DNA of 64,000 nucleotides from Microbacterium sp. SORGH_AS_0428 (GCF_031453615.1 NZ_JAVIZT010000001.1:3162001-3226000), one strand, 5' to 3'. Shown: positions 36,308 through 45,294, counted from the first letter of the stretch. Notes: a model not told the origin generated them from the sequence alone. Program-made: numbers and translations.

Positions 36308-36688
36308 ATGGTGTTCGGGCTCACGATCGAGAAGCTGCTGGTGATCGCCGTGATCGCCGCCTTCCTCATCGGCCCGGAACGACTGCCGCGCTACGCGGAG
36401 GCCCTCGCGCGGTTCACGAACCGCTCCCGTGAGTTCCTGCGCGGTGCGCGCAGCCGCGTGAAGGACGAGATGGGTCCGGAGTTCGACGAGGTGGACTGGC
36501 GCAAGCTCGACCCGCGTCAGTACGACCCGCGGCGCATCATCCGCGAGGCGCTGCTCGACGACCCGCCCACGGCGACCGTGCGTGCCGCCGGCGCTGCGGC
36601 GGCCATGACCGTGTCGACGACCCGCGCGGCAGAGAGCTTCGATCTGGAGTCCGGAGAGCGGCCTCCGTTCGACGACGAGGCGACCTGA
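36308..36688 (+). CDS. tatB: Twin-arginine translocase subunit TatB
   Basis: 126 residues: one N-terminal membrane helix (KLLVIAVIAAFLIGPERLP), the hinge motif GPERLPRYAEAL, an amphipathic helix (RFTNRSREFLRGARSRVKDE) and an acidic unstructured tail. That is the TatA/B plan; the GPxRLP hinge and length favour TatB. The position beside mrp matches tatB in M. tuberculosis. tatA and tatC are not in the window. It converges on mrp, 12 bases apart. Confidence 0.9.
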   Translation: MVFGLTIEKLLVIAVIAAFLIGPERLPRYAEALARFTNRSREFLRGARSRVKDEMGPEFDEVDWRKLDPRQYDPRRIIREALLDDPPTATVRAAGAAAAMTVSTTRAAESFDLESGERPPFDDEAT

Positions 36689-36700
36689 CACCTCCCGCGA

Positions 36701-37852
36701 TCAGCGCGGGGTGATGGGCAGCGCTCTGCCGGAGAGCGGTCTGCCGGATCGCAGGATGCGGTCTGCGACCTGCTCGATCGCGAGCGATGCCGCGTCCGCC
36801 GGAGCGCTGCTCACGACCGGCTCGCCCGTGTCACCCCCCTGGCGCAGGGCCTGGCTCAGCGGCACGCGCGCGATGACCTCGACCGTCTCGGCGTCAGTGC
36901 TCAGCTCCCGTGCGATGTGATCCCCGCCGCCTGATCCGAACAGATCGAACGTCGTGCCGTCGGGCAGTGTCATGGCGGTCATGTTCTCGACGACTCCCAG
37001 GACGCTCTGACCCGTCTGTCTCGCCACGAGCGCGCTGCGTGCCGCCACGTCGGAGGCTGCCGCCTGCGGAGTCGTGACGACGAGGACGTCGGCGTGCGGC
37101 AGAAGCTGTCCTATCGAGATGGCGATGTCGCCCGTTCCGGGGGGCATATCGATGAGCAGCACGTCCAGGTCGCCGAAGTACACCTCGGTGAGGAACTGCT
37201 GGATCGTGCGGTGAAGCATGGGGCCGCGCCACGCGACGGCGCTGCGGGCCGCTCCCTCGGGCAGGAACATCCCGATCGAGACGACCTTCACGTCGAAAGC
37301 GACCGGCGGGACGATGAGCTCGTCGATCCGGGTCGGTCGCACGCTCGCGCCGTCGGCATCGACGAGTCCGAGCAGCGCCGGGATCGAGAAGCCGTGCACG
37401 TCGGCATCCACGATGCCCACACGCCTCCCGTGCTGCGCCAGCGCGACGGCGAGGTTGGCGGTGAGCGTGGACTTGCCGACGCCGCCCTTGCCGCTCGTGA
37501 CGGCGACCACCCGCGTCAGCGATTCGGGAGTGAAGGGATTGCTGCGCCGGCGGCCGCCGCGCAGGCGCGTCGTCAGCGCCTCCCGCTCCTCGGGGCTCAT
37601 GACGCCCAGGACGACCTCGACCGGTGCTTGTCCGACCACTCGTTCGGCGGCAGCGCGCACGTCGCGTTCGATGCGATCGGACGCGGGACAGCCGACGATC
37701 GTGAGCGCCACCGCGACGCGCACAGCCCCGTCGGCGAGCTCCGTCACCTCGCGCAGCATGTCGAGGTCGGCGAGGCTGCGTCTCAGCTCGGGATCGGTGA
37801 CGGCGCCGACCGCCTCCCGCACCCGGGCGATGCGGTCGGTCTCAGAGCTCAC
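36701..37852 (-). CDS. mrp: Mrp/ApbC-family P-loop ATPase (Fe-S carrier type)
   Basis: 383 residues. An N-terminal DUF59/MIP18-like domain (about 1-95) precedes the ATPase with the deviant Walker A TSGKGGVGKST, switch DADVHGFS and LIDMPPGTGDIAISIGQLLP. The CxxC pair that holds the bridging cluster in ApbC/Nbp35 is absent: the region after VENM reads TAMTLPDGTTFDLFG. Actinobacterial Mrp proteins commonly look like this. GTG 37852 overlaps the DUF1003 gene by 11 bases. Role in Fe-S delivery is inferred from family. Confidence 0.92.
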   Translation of the reverse strand: MSSETDRIARVREAVGAVTDPELRRSLADLDMLREVTELADGAVRVAVALTIVGCPASDRIERDVRAAAERVVGQAPVEVVLGVMSPEEREALTTRLRGGRRRSNPFTPESLTRVVAVTSGKGGVGKSTLTANLAVALAQHGRRVGIVDADVHGFSIPALLGLVDADGASVRPTRIDELIVPPVAFDVKVVSIGMFLPEGAARSAVAWRGPMLHRTIQQFLTEVYFGDLDVLLIDMPPGTGDIAISIGQLLPHADVLVVTTPQAAASDVAARSALVARQTGQSVLGVVENMTAMTLPDGTTFDLFGSGGGDHIARELSTDAETVEVIARVPLSQALRQGGDTGEPVVSSAPADAASLAIEQVADRILRSGRPLSGRALPITPR

Positions 37853-38441
37853 GGGCTTCGCGCTCCGCCTTCTCGCGGCGTTCGGCCCGACGGCGCTTCT
37901 CCTCGCGCTCGGCCCGCACCTGCTCCGGCTCCTCGCCGGCGTCGTGCGCCTGCAGATCCTCCAGCAGCGCCCGCAGCTCATCGCGCAGCACCTCGCGCGT
38001 GACCGACTCGCTCGAGACGTCCGTCAGCGCCATCCGCAGCGCGACGATCTCGCGGGCGAGGTACTCGGTGTCGGCGAGGTTGCGCTCCGCCCGCTGCCGG
38101 TCCTGCTCGATCTGCACCCGGTCGCGGTCGTCCTGCCGGTTCTGCGCGAGCAGGATCAGCGGGGCGGCGTAGGACGCCTGCAGCGACAGCACGAGCGTCA
38201 GGGCCGTGAAACCGTTGTCCGAGGAGTCGAAACGCAGCTCCGGCGGCAGGATGGTGTTCCAGGCGAGCCAGGCGGCGCAGAACGCACTCAGTCCCACCAG
38301 GAACCACGGCGTTCCCATGCCGCGGGCGATCACCTCGGTGAAGCGGCCGAAGCGATCGCGCGAGGGCTGCGGGGACCGCGACAGCATGCCGCCCCGGCCG
38401 CGGGGTGCGTCCAGCGCCCCTTTGCGGGGGGAGCGCGCCAT
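37842..38441 (-). CDS. DUF1003 membrane protein
   Basis: 199 residues. After a basic N-terminus come two membrane helices (PWFLVGLSAFCAAWLAWNTI and FTALTLVLSLQASYAAPLIL) and then a long charged coiled-coil tail (residues about 105-199, rich in Arg and Glu). QNRQDDRDR after the second helix is typical of DUF1003. ATG 38441 and GTG 38444 both overlap the upstream stop. It is in an operon with the CBS protein and mrp, as in M. tuberculosis. Function unknown; some relatives have been linked to cation handling. Confidence 0.9.
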   Translation of the reverse strand: MARSPRKGALDAPRGRGGMLSRSPQPSRDRFGRFTEVIARGMGTPWFLVGLSAFCAAWLAWNTILPPELRFDSSDNGFTALTLVLSLQASYAAPLILLAQNRQDDRDRVQIEQDRQRAERNLADTEYLAREIVALRMALTDVSSESVTREVLRDELRALLEDLQAHDAGEEPEQVRAEREEKRRRAERREKAEREAREL

Positions 38442-39691
38442 CACTGCGGCCGCCCTTCCGAGTCGCCCGTGCGCCAGTCCTCAGGAAGCAGGTAGTCGAG
38501 CACGTCGTCGACGCTGACGGCGCCGACGAGTCGTTGCGCGGAGTCGACCACCGGCACCGAGACGAGGTTGTAGGTGGCCAGCAGACGAGCGACGACGGCC
38601 GCGGAGGCGGTGGCGGGCACCGGCTCGAGCGAATCATCGAGCAGTGCGCCGAGTCGCTCGTGCGGGGGATAGCGCAGCATCCGTTGGAAGTGCACCGTGC
38701 CGAGCAGACGGCCCGTCGGGGTCTCGTAGGGAGGCAGCGTCACGAACACGGCGGCTGCGAGGGCCGGATGGGTCTCGTGGCGGCGGATGAGCGCGAGCGC
38801 CTCGGCGATCGTGTTGTCTGCCGAGAGAACGATGGGCTCCGGCGTCATGAGCCCGCCGGCGGTGTCGGGGCCGTACTGCAGGAGGGCGCGCACATCCTCC
38901 GCCTCATCGGGCTCCATCAGCTCGAGCAGCTCCTCGCGCTGCTCGGCCGGCAGCTGGGCGAGCACGTCGGCGGCGTCGTCGGGCTCCATCGCGTCGAGGA
39001 TGTCGGCGGCGCGCTCATCGCCCAGGGCTTCGAGGATATGCACCTGCTCCTCTTCCGGCATCTCTTCCAGAGCGTCGGCGAGACGGTCGTCGGGAAGCTC
39101 CTCCGCGACCTCGAGGAGACGGTCCTCGGGAAGATCCAGCAGAGTGTTGGCCAGATCGGCGGCCTTGAGCTCCGCGTAACTGGCGACCAACCGCGCGGCG
39201 GACTGCGCTTCGCCGCGTGTCTGACCGTCGTTGACGTCGTGCCACGAGGCGAAGGTCGTGGCGCCCTTCGCGAAGGGCGAGGGGCTCGTCTTGGGCTTGC
39301 GCAGGAAGAGCTGCGACACGTCCCATTCGCCGAGGCGGTTCCGCTCGATCGCGACGTCCTCGATGACGGCCTGGCCGGAGCCGTCACGCAGCGACACCTT
39401 GCGTCCCACGAGCTCGGCCAGAACCCGAACCTCGCCGCCGCGCTGCTGGAAACGGCGCACGTTGATGAGACCGGTCGTGATCACCTGCCCGGTGTCGATC
39501 GAGGTGACCCGCCCGATCGAGACGAACACATGGCGCCGGCCGGGGATCTCGATGACCAGGCCGATGACACGGGGAGCATCGTCGGGGCGGTAGATCACGA
39601 CGACGTCGCGCACGCGACCGAGGCGGTCGCCGGCGGGATCGAAGACCGCGCATCCGGCTAGACGCGCGACGAATACCCGCTGTGTGCTCAC
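38441..39691 (-). CDS. MgtE_N/CBS-domain protein lacking the transporter domain
   Basis: 416 residues. The N-terminal part (about 1-125) resembles a pair of PRC-barrel-like modules (FVARLAGCAVFDPAGDRLGR; AELVGRKVSLRDGSGQAVIE). An MgtE-N superhelix follows (about 165-280; repeated EELPDDRLADALEEMPEEEQ). Two CBS domains (about 285-405) end with RLVGAVSVDDVLDYLLPEDW. This is the cytosolic Mg-sensing half of an MgtE channel with no membrane helices. The GTG start agrees with the -10 box six bases upstream. First gene of the operon with DUF1003 and mrp. Confidence 0.9.
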   Translation of the reverse strand: MSTQRVFVARLAGCAVFDPAGDRLGRVRDVVVIYRPDDAPRVIGLVIEIPGRRHVFVSIGRVTSIDTGQVITTGLINVRRFQQRGGEVRVLAELVGRKVSLRDGSGQAVIEDVAIERNRLGEWDVSQLFLRKPKTSPSPFAKGATTFASWHDVNDGQTRGEAQSAARLVASYAELKAADLANTLLDLPEDRLLEVAEELPDDRLADALEEMPEEEQVHILEALGDERAADILDAMEPDDAADVLAQLPAEQREELLELMEPDEAEDVRALLQYGPDTAGGLMTPEPIVLSADNTIAEALALIRRHETHPALAAAVFVTLPPYETPTGRLLGTVHFQRMLRYPPHERLGALLDDSLEPVPATASAAVVARLLATYNLVSVPVVDSAQRLVGAVSVDDVLDYLLPEDWRTGDSEGRPQ

Positions 39692-39697
39692 CCGACC

Positions 39698-39703
39698 AGC
39701 CTA
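39698..39703 (-). promoter_or_regulatory. -10 box, leaderless start of the CBS-DUF1003-mrp operon
   Basis: On the minus strand TAGGCT ends six bases before GTG 39691. No Shine-Dalgarno sequence. Confidence 0.55.
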
Positions 39704-39761
39704 GCCCCGGCCTCGATGAGCAGGCCGGGAGCGCTGCGGCACGGCGTGGGAAGATGGGGCG

Positions 39762-40388
39762 ATGAGCAACCAGGGTGCACCGTTCTCACAAGGCTCCGCC
39801 GAGACCGGCGAGACCGTCGCCTCGTTCACGCAGTACGAGGGGGCGCAGAAGGCCGTCTCCGCGCTCATCGCGGCCGACGTTCCGGCCAAGGAGATCGCGA
39901 TCGTGGGCGCAGGCCTGCGCTCCATCGAGCGCATCACCGGCCGGCTGGGCTACGCCACCGCCGCCAGATCGGGCGCGATCAACGGTCTCATGCTGGGTGT
40001 GCTCTTCTCGTTCATCTTCGTGCTCGGCTCGCCCGCCGCCCCGATTCAGGCCTTCGTCGGCGTGCTGCTGGTCGGCATCGCGCTCGGGATGCTGCTGAAC
40101 ATCCTGATGTTCTCGATCGTGCGCCGTCGGCGCGACTACGCCTCCGTCATGCAGGTCGTCGCTGACCACTACGAGGTGAAGGTCGCGCCCGCCAGCGTGC
40201 ACAAGGCGCGCACGGCGCTCGGCACAGCGCCGACCGCGACGCGGCCTGCGGCGGCGCCGCGGCGCCTCGACACCCCGCCTCGTTACGGCGAGCGCATCAC
40301 GCCGGGCGCCCAGCCGCCCCAGGCGCCGCCCGCGGAGCGGCCCGCGGCGCAAGAACCGCAGCCCGGACAGGACGACGACCGCGCCTGA
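39762..40388 (+). CDS. General-stress-protein 17M-like membrane protein
   Basis: 208 residues. The N-terminal part (VASFTQYEGAQKAVSALIAA, then ADVPAKEIAIVGAGLRSIER) resembles the YflT/GSP17M fold. Two membrane helices follow (about 75-95 and 98-120), then a Pro/Ala-rich disordered tail (about 155-208). It is divergent from the CBS operon, in the place of Rv1234. GAAGAT six bases before ATG 39762 may be a weak -10. Function unknown. Confidence 0.82.
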   Translation: MSNQGAPFSQGSAETGETVASFTQYEGAQKAVSALIAADVPAKEIAIVGAGLRSIERITGRLGYATAARSGAINGLMLGVLFSFIFVLGSPAAPIQAFVGVLLVGIALGMLLNILMFSIVRRRRDYASVMQVVADHYEVKVAPASVHKARTALGTAPTATRPAAAPRRLDTPPRYGERITPGAQPPQAPPAERPAAQEPQPGQDDDRA

Positions 40389-40405
40389 GCGCGCCGCATC
40401 CGGCC

Positions 40406-40426
40406 CGGGCTGCGCTCCTCAGCCCG
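40406..40426. terminator. Possible hairpin between convergent genes
   Basis: CGGGCTG (40406-40412) pairs with CAGCCCG (40420-40426) over a 7-base loop; it covers the pepP stop codon. Weak and without a T-run. Confidence 0.35.
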
Positions 40427-41828
40427 AAAGGCGGGCGATCCACGCCTCGATCTCATCCGCGGTACGGGGGATGCCCGCGGACAGGTTGACGGGGCCCTCG
40501 GCCGTCATGAGGATGTCGTCCTCGATGCGCACGCCGATGCCGCGCAGCTCCTCGGGGACGGTGAGATCGTCGGCCTGGAAGTACAGGCCCGGCTCGATCG
40601 TGAACACCATGCCGGGAGCCAGCTTGCCCTCGTAGTACATGTCGCGCCGCGCCTGCGCACAGTCGTGCACATCGAGGCCCAGATGGTGGCTTGTGCCGTG
40701 CACCATGTATCGCCGGTGCTGGCCGCCGCGATCGGCGTCCAGCGCCTCCTGCGCCGTGACCGGGATGAGGCCCCACTCTGCGACGCGGGCGGCGATGACC
40801 GACATGGCCGCCTCGTGGACCTCACGGAACTTCACACCCGGGCGAGCAGCGGCGAAGGCGACGTCGGCCGCCTCGCGCACCGTCTCGTACACACGGCGCT
40901 GGACCTCGGTGAATCGCCCGTTGACCGGGAGCGTGCGAGTGATGTCGGCGGTGTAGAGGCTGTCCACCTCGACACCGGCATCGATCAGGATGAGATCGCC
41001 CGGCAGGACCCTGCCGTCATTACGGGTCCAGTGCAGGTAGCAGGCGTGGGCACCGGAAGCCGCGATCGTGTCGTAGCCCTCCCCGTTGCCGTCGCTGCGA
41101 GCCCGCTGGTGGAAGACGCCCTCCACGACGCGTTCCCCACGAGGGTGAGTGACGATGCGGGGGAGCTCCCGGACGATGTCGTCGAAGCCCGCACCGGTGA
41201 CGTCCACCGCCAGCTGCAACTGGGCGATCTCGTGCTCGTCCTTGATGAGGCGCAGCTCCGACACGATGCGGCTGAGCTCCGCATCCTCGTCGACCACGCG
41301 ATCCGCGTCGCTCGCCGTGAACGCATCGAGATGAGCCGTCGCGATGGCGAGATCCGCCGCGACCTGCGCCAGCGACGGCCGCGGACCGATCCAGAACTCG
41401 CCCACACTCGCATCGGCGTAGAACTCGCTCGTGGTGCGGTCGGCGCGCTCGCGGAAGTAGAGCATGACGTCGTGGCCCTCGTCGCCTCGCGGCTCGAAGA
41501 CGAGGACGGAGCCCGGTTCGCTGTCCGCGCCCCATCCGGTCAGATGGGCGAAGGCGGAGTGCGCACGGAACGGGTAGTCGGTGTCGTTGCTGCGCTGCTT
41601 CAGCTCGCCGGCGGGGATCACGAGGCGCGAGCCCGGGAACAGCGCGGAGAGAGCGACGCGGCGTGCGGCGGCGTAAGCCGCTTCGATGCGCGGGGGAGCG
41701 ATCGTCTCCGCGCGCTCGGCCCATCCGGTCGAGATCGTCGACAGGAACCCCTGGGGAAAGGGCTGCTTGCGGTTCGAGACGACCGGCTCGTCAGCGGTCG
41801 CGGGTGAGGTGTCCGTGGATTCCGACAT
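40419..41828 (-). CDS. pepP: Xaa-Pro aminopeptidase (aminopeptidase P, M24B)
   Basis: 469 residues. The N-terminal domain (SRLVIPAGELKQRSNDTDYP, FRAHSAFAHLTGW) is the creatinase-like AMP_N. The C-terminal pita-bread domain has the metal ligands Asp in LILIDAGVEVDS, Asp in TADITRTLPV, His in HGTSHHLGLDVHD, Glu in FTIEPGLYF and Glu in VRIEDDILM. It removes N-terminal residues before proline. A -10-like GAGACT lies six bases before ATG 41828. Confidence 0.95.
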   Translation of the reverse strand: MSESTDTSPATADEPVVSNRKQPFPQGFLSTISTGWAERAETIAPPRIEAAYAAARRVALSALFPGSRLVIPAGELKQRSNDTDYPFRAHSAFAHLTGWGADSEPGSVLVFEPRGDEGHDVMLYFRERADRTTSEFYADASVGEFWIGPRPSLAQVAADLAIATAHLDAFTASDADRVVDEDAELSRIVSELRLIKDEHEIAQLQLAVDVTGAGFDDIVRELPRIVTHPRGERVVEGVFHQRARSDGNGEGYDTIAASGAHACYLHWTRNDGRVLPGDLILIDAGVEVDSLYTADITRTLPVNGRFTEVQRRVYETVREAADVAFAAARPGVKFREVHEAAMSVIAARVAEWGLIPVTAQEALDADRGGQHRRYMVHGTSHHLGLDVHDCAQARRDMYYEGKLAPGMVFTIEPGLYFQADDLTVPEELRGIGVRIEDDILMTAEGPVNLSAGIPRTADEIEAWIARLSG

Positions 41829-41861
41829 GCCTCCAGTCTCCCACCCTCCTCGGCGGCTCGC

Positions 41862-42872
41862 TCAGCCGGTGCGCTCGTACTGCACGACCAGCGGCCGGTG
41901 GTCGCTGCCGGCGTCGTCCATCCCGCTCAGCACGACAGAGCCCGTGGGAGTCCACTGCGGCGTGGCGAGTACGTGGTCGATCGGCGCGCCCGCGAGGGCG
42001 GGGAGGTCGGTGGGCCAGGTGCCGACCGAGCCGTTGCCCGTCTGCGATGCCGCATCCCTGCAGGCGCCGAGCGTACCGCCGTCGGTGCCCAGCCCGGCCA
42101 TGTGATCGAGGGTGGCGTTGAAGTCGCCCGCCATGATGACGTCTCCTCCCGCGCACTGGTCGGCCAGCCACTGCAGGTCGTGGCGCCACTGCTCCATGTG
42201 ATCCTCGCGGGGAGCGACCGCGTGGGCGGCGACGACCGTGGGGCCGTTGCCGTCGGTCGGCATCGCGACGGCGCTGGGCACCGTGCTCGTGCCCTCCTGG
42301 GAGGAGGCGATGACGGAGTAGGTGCCGAGTGACGGGCTGATGAGCAGCGTCGTCGAATCCGCCGCCCACCCGTCGGTGCCGTACTCGGTGTGGTGCGCCC
42401 ACATGGGACTGCCGAGATCCCGCATCGCGACGGCGACTTCGGCGCCGGTCTCGATCGTGGTCTCGGGAAGGCTCACGATGTCCGCACCCATGGCGATGGC
42501 CGTCTGAGCGATCGTCTGCGGCGAGGTGGCATCGCCTGCGGTGTTCCAGGTCATGACCCGGATGCTGTTCTCGCTCTTCGCGGGCAGCGCCGTCGTGCCC
42601 GTGCCGCGCGAGACGATGATGGTCGCGTTGGCGCCGACGGCGAGCACGGCGACCAGAGCGATGGGAAGCGCGACGCGACGCACGGGACGTGCGACCGACA
42701 GCAGAAGCGCGACGACGGCGAGAGCCGCGAACGCCAGAGCGACGAGAGAGCGGAACGACACGATCTGGGTCAGCGGAAAGGTCCGCGAGAGGCGGAAGAA
42801 GTCCGGCCAGGTGAGCACGGCCGCCGCGATCGCGCAGAGCAGGCTCAGCAGGATTCCCAGCAGACGTGACAC
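41862..42872 (-). CDS. Membrane-anchored endonuclease/exonuclease/phosphatase family protein
   Basis: 336 residues. Three N-terminal membrane helices (about 4-24, 40-60, 65-88) precede an EEP domain outside the membrane: VMTWNTAGDA (Asn), VSLPETTIET (catalytic Glu), VIMAGDFNATLDH, IDHVLAT and DDAGSDHRPLVV (His). All main catalytic positions are kept. Substrate may be nucleic acid or a phospholipid/inositol phosphate. GTG 42872 has a -10 box six bases upstream. Confidence 0.9.
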   Translation of the reverse strand: MSRLLGILLSLLCAIAAAVLTWPDFFRLSRTFPLTQIVSFRSLVALAFAALAVVALLLSVARPVRRVALPIALVAVLAVGANATIIVSRGTGTTALPAKSENSIRVMTWNTAGDATSPQTIAQTAIAMGADIVSLPETTIETGAEVAVAMRDLGSPMWAHHTEYGTDGWAADSTTLLISPSLGTYSVIASSQEGTSTVPSAVAMPTDGNGPTVVAAHAVAPREDHMEQWRHDLQWLADQCAGGDVIMAGDFNATLDHMAGLGTDGGTLGACRDAASQTGNGSVGTWPTDLPALAGAPIDHVLATPQWTPTGSVVLSGMDDAGSDHRPLVVQYERTG

Positions 42873-42878
42873 GCTCCG

Positions 42879-42884
42879 AGCCTA
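42879..42884 (-). promoter_or_regulatory. -10 box, leaderless start of the EEP gene
   Basis: On the minus strand TAGGCT ends six bases before GTG 42872; no Shine-Dalgarno sequence. Confidence 0.5.
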
Positions 42885-42937
42885 GGCAGCAGACCTGAGC
42901 GTCGGCCGCACGCAGCAGGGTCCTTCCGGGTGCGCGG

Positions 42938-42943
42938 TACGCT
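42938..42943 (+). promoter_or_regulatory. -10 box, leaderless start of the PHP gene
   Basis: TACGCT ends six bases before ATG 42950; no Shine-Dalgarno at normal spacing. Confidence 0.5.
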
Positions 42944-42949
42944 CGGGGG

Positions 42950-43821
42950 ATGAGTGCAGACGGCCGCGTATCGACGCCCGCCGACCTGCATCTGCACTCC
43001 ACGCGCTCGGACGGCACCGAGTCTCCCGCCGAGGTCATGCGTCAGGCGCGTGCGGCAGGACTGGCCACGGTGTCGCTCACCGACCACGACACGACCGCGG
43101 GGTGGGAGGAGGCGGCGGGCGAAGCCGTGCGGCTGGGCATGACGTTCTTGCCGGGGATGGAGATGAGCGCGCGTCAGGGCTGGCGCAGTGTCCACGTCCT
43201 CGCGTACCTGTTCGATCCCACGGACACGGCCCTGACGGCGGAGCTCGGCCGCATCCGGGACGACCGCATCGGCCGGGCTGAGCGCATCGTCGCCAGCTTG
43301 GCGCGCGACTACGACCTCACCTGGGCGGACGTGCTCGCACAGACCGGGGCCGATGCGACAGTGGGGCGTCCGCACATCGCGGATGCGCTGGTCGCGCGCG
43401 GCATCGTCGCCGACCGGGGCGCGGCGTTCGACGGCGTCCTGCATCCGCGGGCGGGCTACTACGAGCCGCACTACGCGCCTGACCCGCTCACCGCGGTCGA
43501 GCTCGTGGTGGCCGCGCGGGAGGGGTGCCGATCATCGCGCACCCGACGCCTCACGGTCGCGACCGGATGCTCCCGATGCCCGTGATCGACGAGCTCATCG
43601 CGCACGGACTGGGCGGCTTCGAGATCGAGCACCGCGAGAACACGGCGGACGGCAAGGCGGTCCTGCGCCGGGTGGCCGCGGAGAACGGCCTCATCGTCAC
43701 CGGTTCGAGCGACTATCACGGCGCGGGCAAGCCCAATCGGCCCGGCGAGAACACCACCTCGGCCGAGATGCTCGCACGGATCATCGCCCGCGCAAGCGGC
43801 AGCGCGCCGGTCCACCCCTGA
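42950..43821 (+). pseudogene. PHP-domain phosphoesterase (YciV/TrpH type), frameshifted
   Basis: The first part reads ADLHLHSTRSDGTESP, SLTDHDTTAGWEEA and LPGMEMSAR, the metal-binding start of a PHP phosphoesterase. The frame then breaks in VELVVAAREG. The rest continues in another frame from 43525 as VPIIAHPTPHGRDRMLP and ends with GSSDYHGAGK, again PHP ligands. Only two G bases lie between the Glu codon (43520-43522) and GTG 43525; one more G in this run would restore REGVPIIAHP and a full-length protein of about 290 residues. So this is a single-base deletion or a sequencing slip in a G-run. Relatives act on 3',5'-bisphosphates or short RNA. Confidence 0.88.
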
Positions 43822-43836
43822 GGGGGACCGGCGCGC
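43802..43836. terminator. Strong bidirectional hairpin at the end of the PHP gene
   Basis: GCGCGCCGGTCC (43802-43813) pairs perfectly with 43825-43836, and CCCC/GGGG extends the stem inward. It covers the PHP stop codon (43819-43821) and ends 10 bases before the stop of the convergent helicase gene, so it can end both transcripts. Confidence 0.8.
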
Positions 43837-43845
43837 CGCGAGGTC

Positions 43846-45294
43846 TCAGGCCGAGGGAGCCGATGCGTCGGGGCGCGGACCGCGCCGACGCCGGCGACGC
43901 CGCGCCGCGGGCTTTCCATCGTGGTGCTCGGCACCGCCGCCGTCGTGGGTGCCGCCGCCGTCGGTGCGCGGAGCCTCTGACCCGGATGCGGCGGGGGCGC
44001 TGGGCGCGTCCGAGCTCGCGCCCGTGCGCCGGCGCCGGCGATTGCGGGGCGCTGCGTCTGCGGCGGGCGCGTCACCGGACACCGTGGTGACGGTCGCCGT
44101 GGCGGGGGCCTTGCGCAGGCGCCCCTTGGTGCCCTCGGGGATGTCGAGGTCGGCGAACAGATGCGGGCTCGACGAGTAGGTCTCGACGGGCTCGGGCTGT
44201 CCGAACTCGAGTGCGCGATTGATGAGGGCCCACTTGTGCAGGTCCTCCCAGTCGACGAAGGTCACCGCGATGCCGGTGCGGCCGGCGCGACCGGTGCGGC
44301 CGACGCGGTGCAGGTAGGTCTTCTCGTCGTCCGGGATGGTGTGGTTGATGACGTGGGTGACGTCATCGACGTCGATGCCGCGTGCGGCCACATCCGTCGC
44401 GATGAGTACATCTTTCTTGCCCGCTTTGAACGCCGCCATGGACCGCTCGCGCGACTCCTGGCTCATGTCTCCGTGGACGGCGCCGGCGTTGAAGCCGCGG
44501 TCGTTGAGCTCGTCGACGAGACGCTGCGCCGCGCGCTTGGTGCGCGTGAACACGACGGTCTTGCCGCGGCCTTCGGCCTGCAGGATGCGGGCGATGATCT
44601 CGTCCTTGTCCAGGCTGTGGGCGCGGTACACCAGGTGGCGGATGTTCGCCTGCGTCAGACCCTCATCGGGGTCGTTTGCCCGGATGTGGATGGGGTTGGA
44701 CATGAAGCGTCGCGCGAGCGCGACGATCGGCCCCGGCATGGTCGCCGAGAACAACTGCGTGTGCCGCACAGCGGGGACCTTGGAGAAGATCTTGTCGATG
44801 TCGGGCAGGAAGCCGAGATCGAGCATCTTGTCGGCCTCGTCCAGGACGACCTCGGTCGCGTGCGAGAGGTCGAGCAGACGCTGGTTCGCGAGGTCGATGA
44901 GCCGGCCCGGCGTGCCGACGACGATCTGCGCACCGGCCTTCAGCTGGTCGATCTGACCCTCGTAGGCCTTGCCGCCGTAGATGGCGACGACGCTCGTGCT
45001 GCGGCCGGAGGTCAGCAGGTCCATGTCTTCGTAGACCTGCACCGCGAGTTCGCGGGTGGGAACCACGATGAGGGCCTTCACGCCGGGCTCCGGCGAGACG
45101 CCGAGACGCTGCACGACGGGGATGCCGAAGCCGAAGGTCTTGCCGGTACCGGTCTTGGCCTGGCCGATGATGTCCTGCCCGGGCAGGGAGAGCGGAATGG
45201 TCTGCTCCTGGATGGGGAACGCGTCGGCGATGCCGCGAGCGGCGAGAACGTCGACGATGTCCTGGTCGACGCCGAGCTCGGCGAAGGTCGTCAC
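43846..45294 (-). CDS. rhlE: DEAD-box ATP-dependent RNA helicase (RhlE-like)
   Basis: 482 residues. Helicase motifs: FPIQEQTIP (Q motif), AKTGTGKT (I), PTRELAVQ (Ia), VVGTPGRL (Ib), VLDEADKMLD (II), FSATMP (III), VVFTRTKRAAQ (IV), VLIATDVAARGID (V) and HRVGRTGRAGRTG (VI). A disordered Arg/Ala-rich tail (about 395-482) ends in RRRRRRRGPRPD, likely for RNA binding. GTG 45294 is preferred because AGGTG lies 6 bases upstream; GTG 45303 lies inside that site. It is equivalent to Rv3211. Confidence 0.95.
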   Translation of the reverse strand: MTTFAELGVDQDIVDVLAARGIADAFPIQEQTIPLSLPGQDIIGQAKTGTGKTFGFGIPVVQRLGVSPEPGVKALIVVPTRELAVQVYEDMDLLTSGRSTSVVAIYGGKAYEGQIDQLKAGAQIVVGTPGRLIDLANQRLLDLSHATEVVLDEADKMLDLGFLPDIDKIFSKVPAVRHTQLFSATMPGPIVALARRFMSNPIHIRANDPDEGLTQANIRHLVYRAHSLDKDEIIARILQAEGRGKTVVFTRTKRAAQRLVDELNDRGFNAGAVHGDMSQESRERSMAAFKAGKKDVLIATDVAARGIDVDDVTHVINHTIPDDEKTYLHRVGRTGRAGRTGIAVTFVDWEDLHKWALINRALEFGQPEPVETYSSSPHLFADLDIPEGTKGRLRKAPATATVTTVSGDAPAADAAPRNRRRRRTGASSDAPSAPAASGSEAPRTDGGGTHDGGGAEHHDGKPAARRRRRRRGPRPDASAPSA

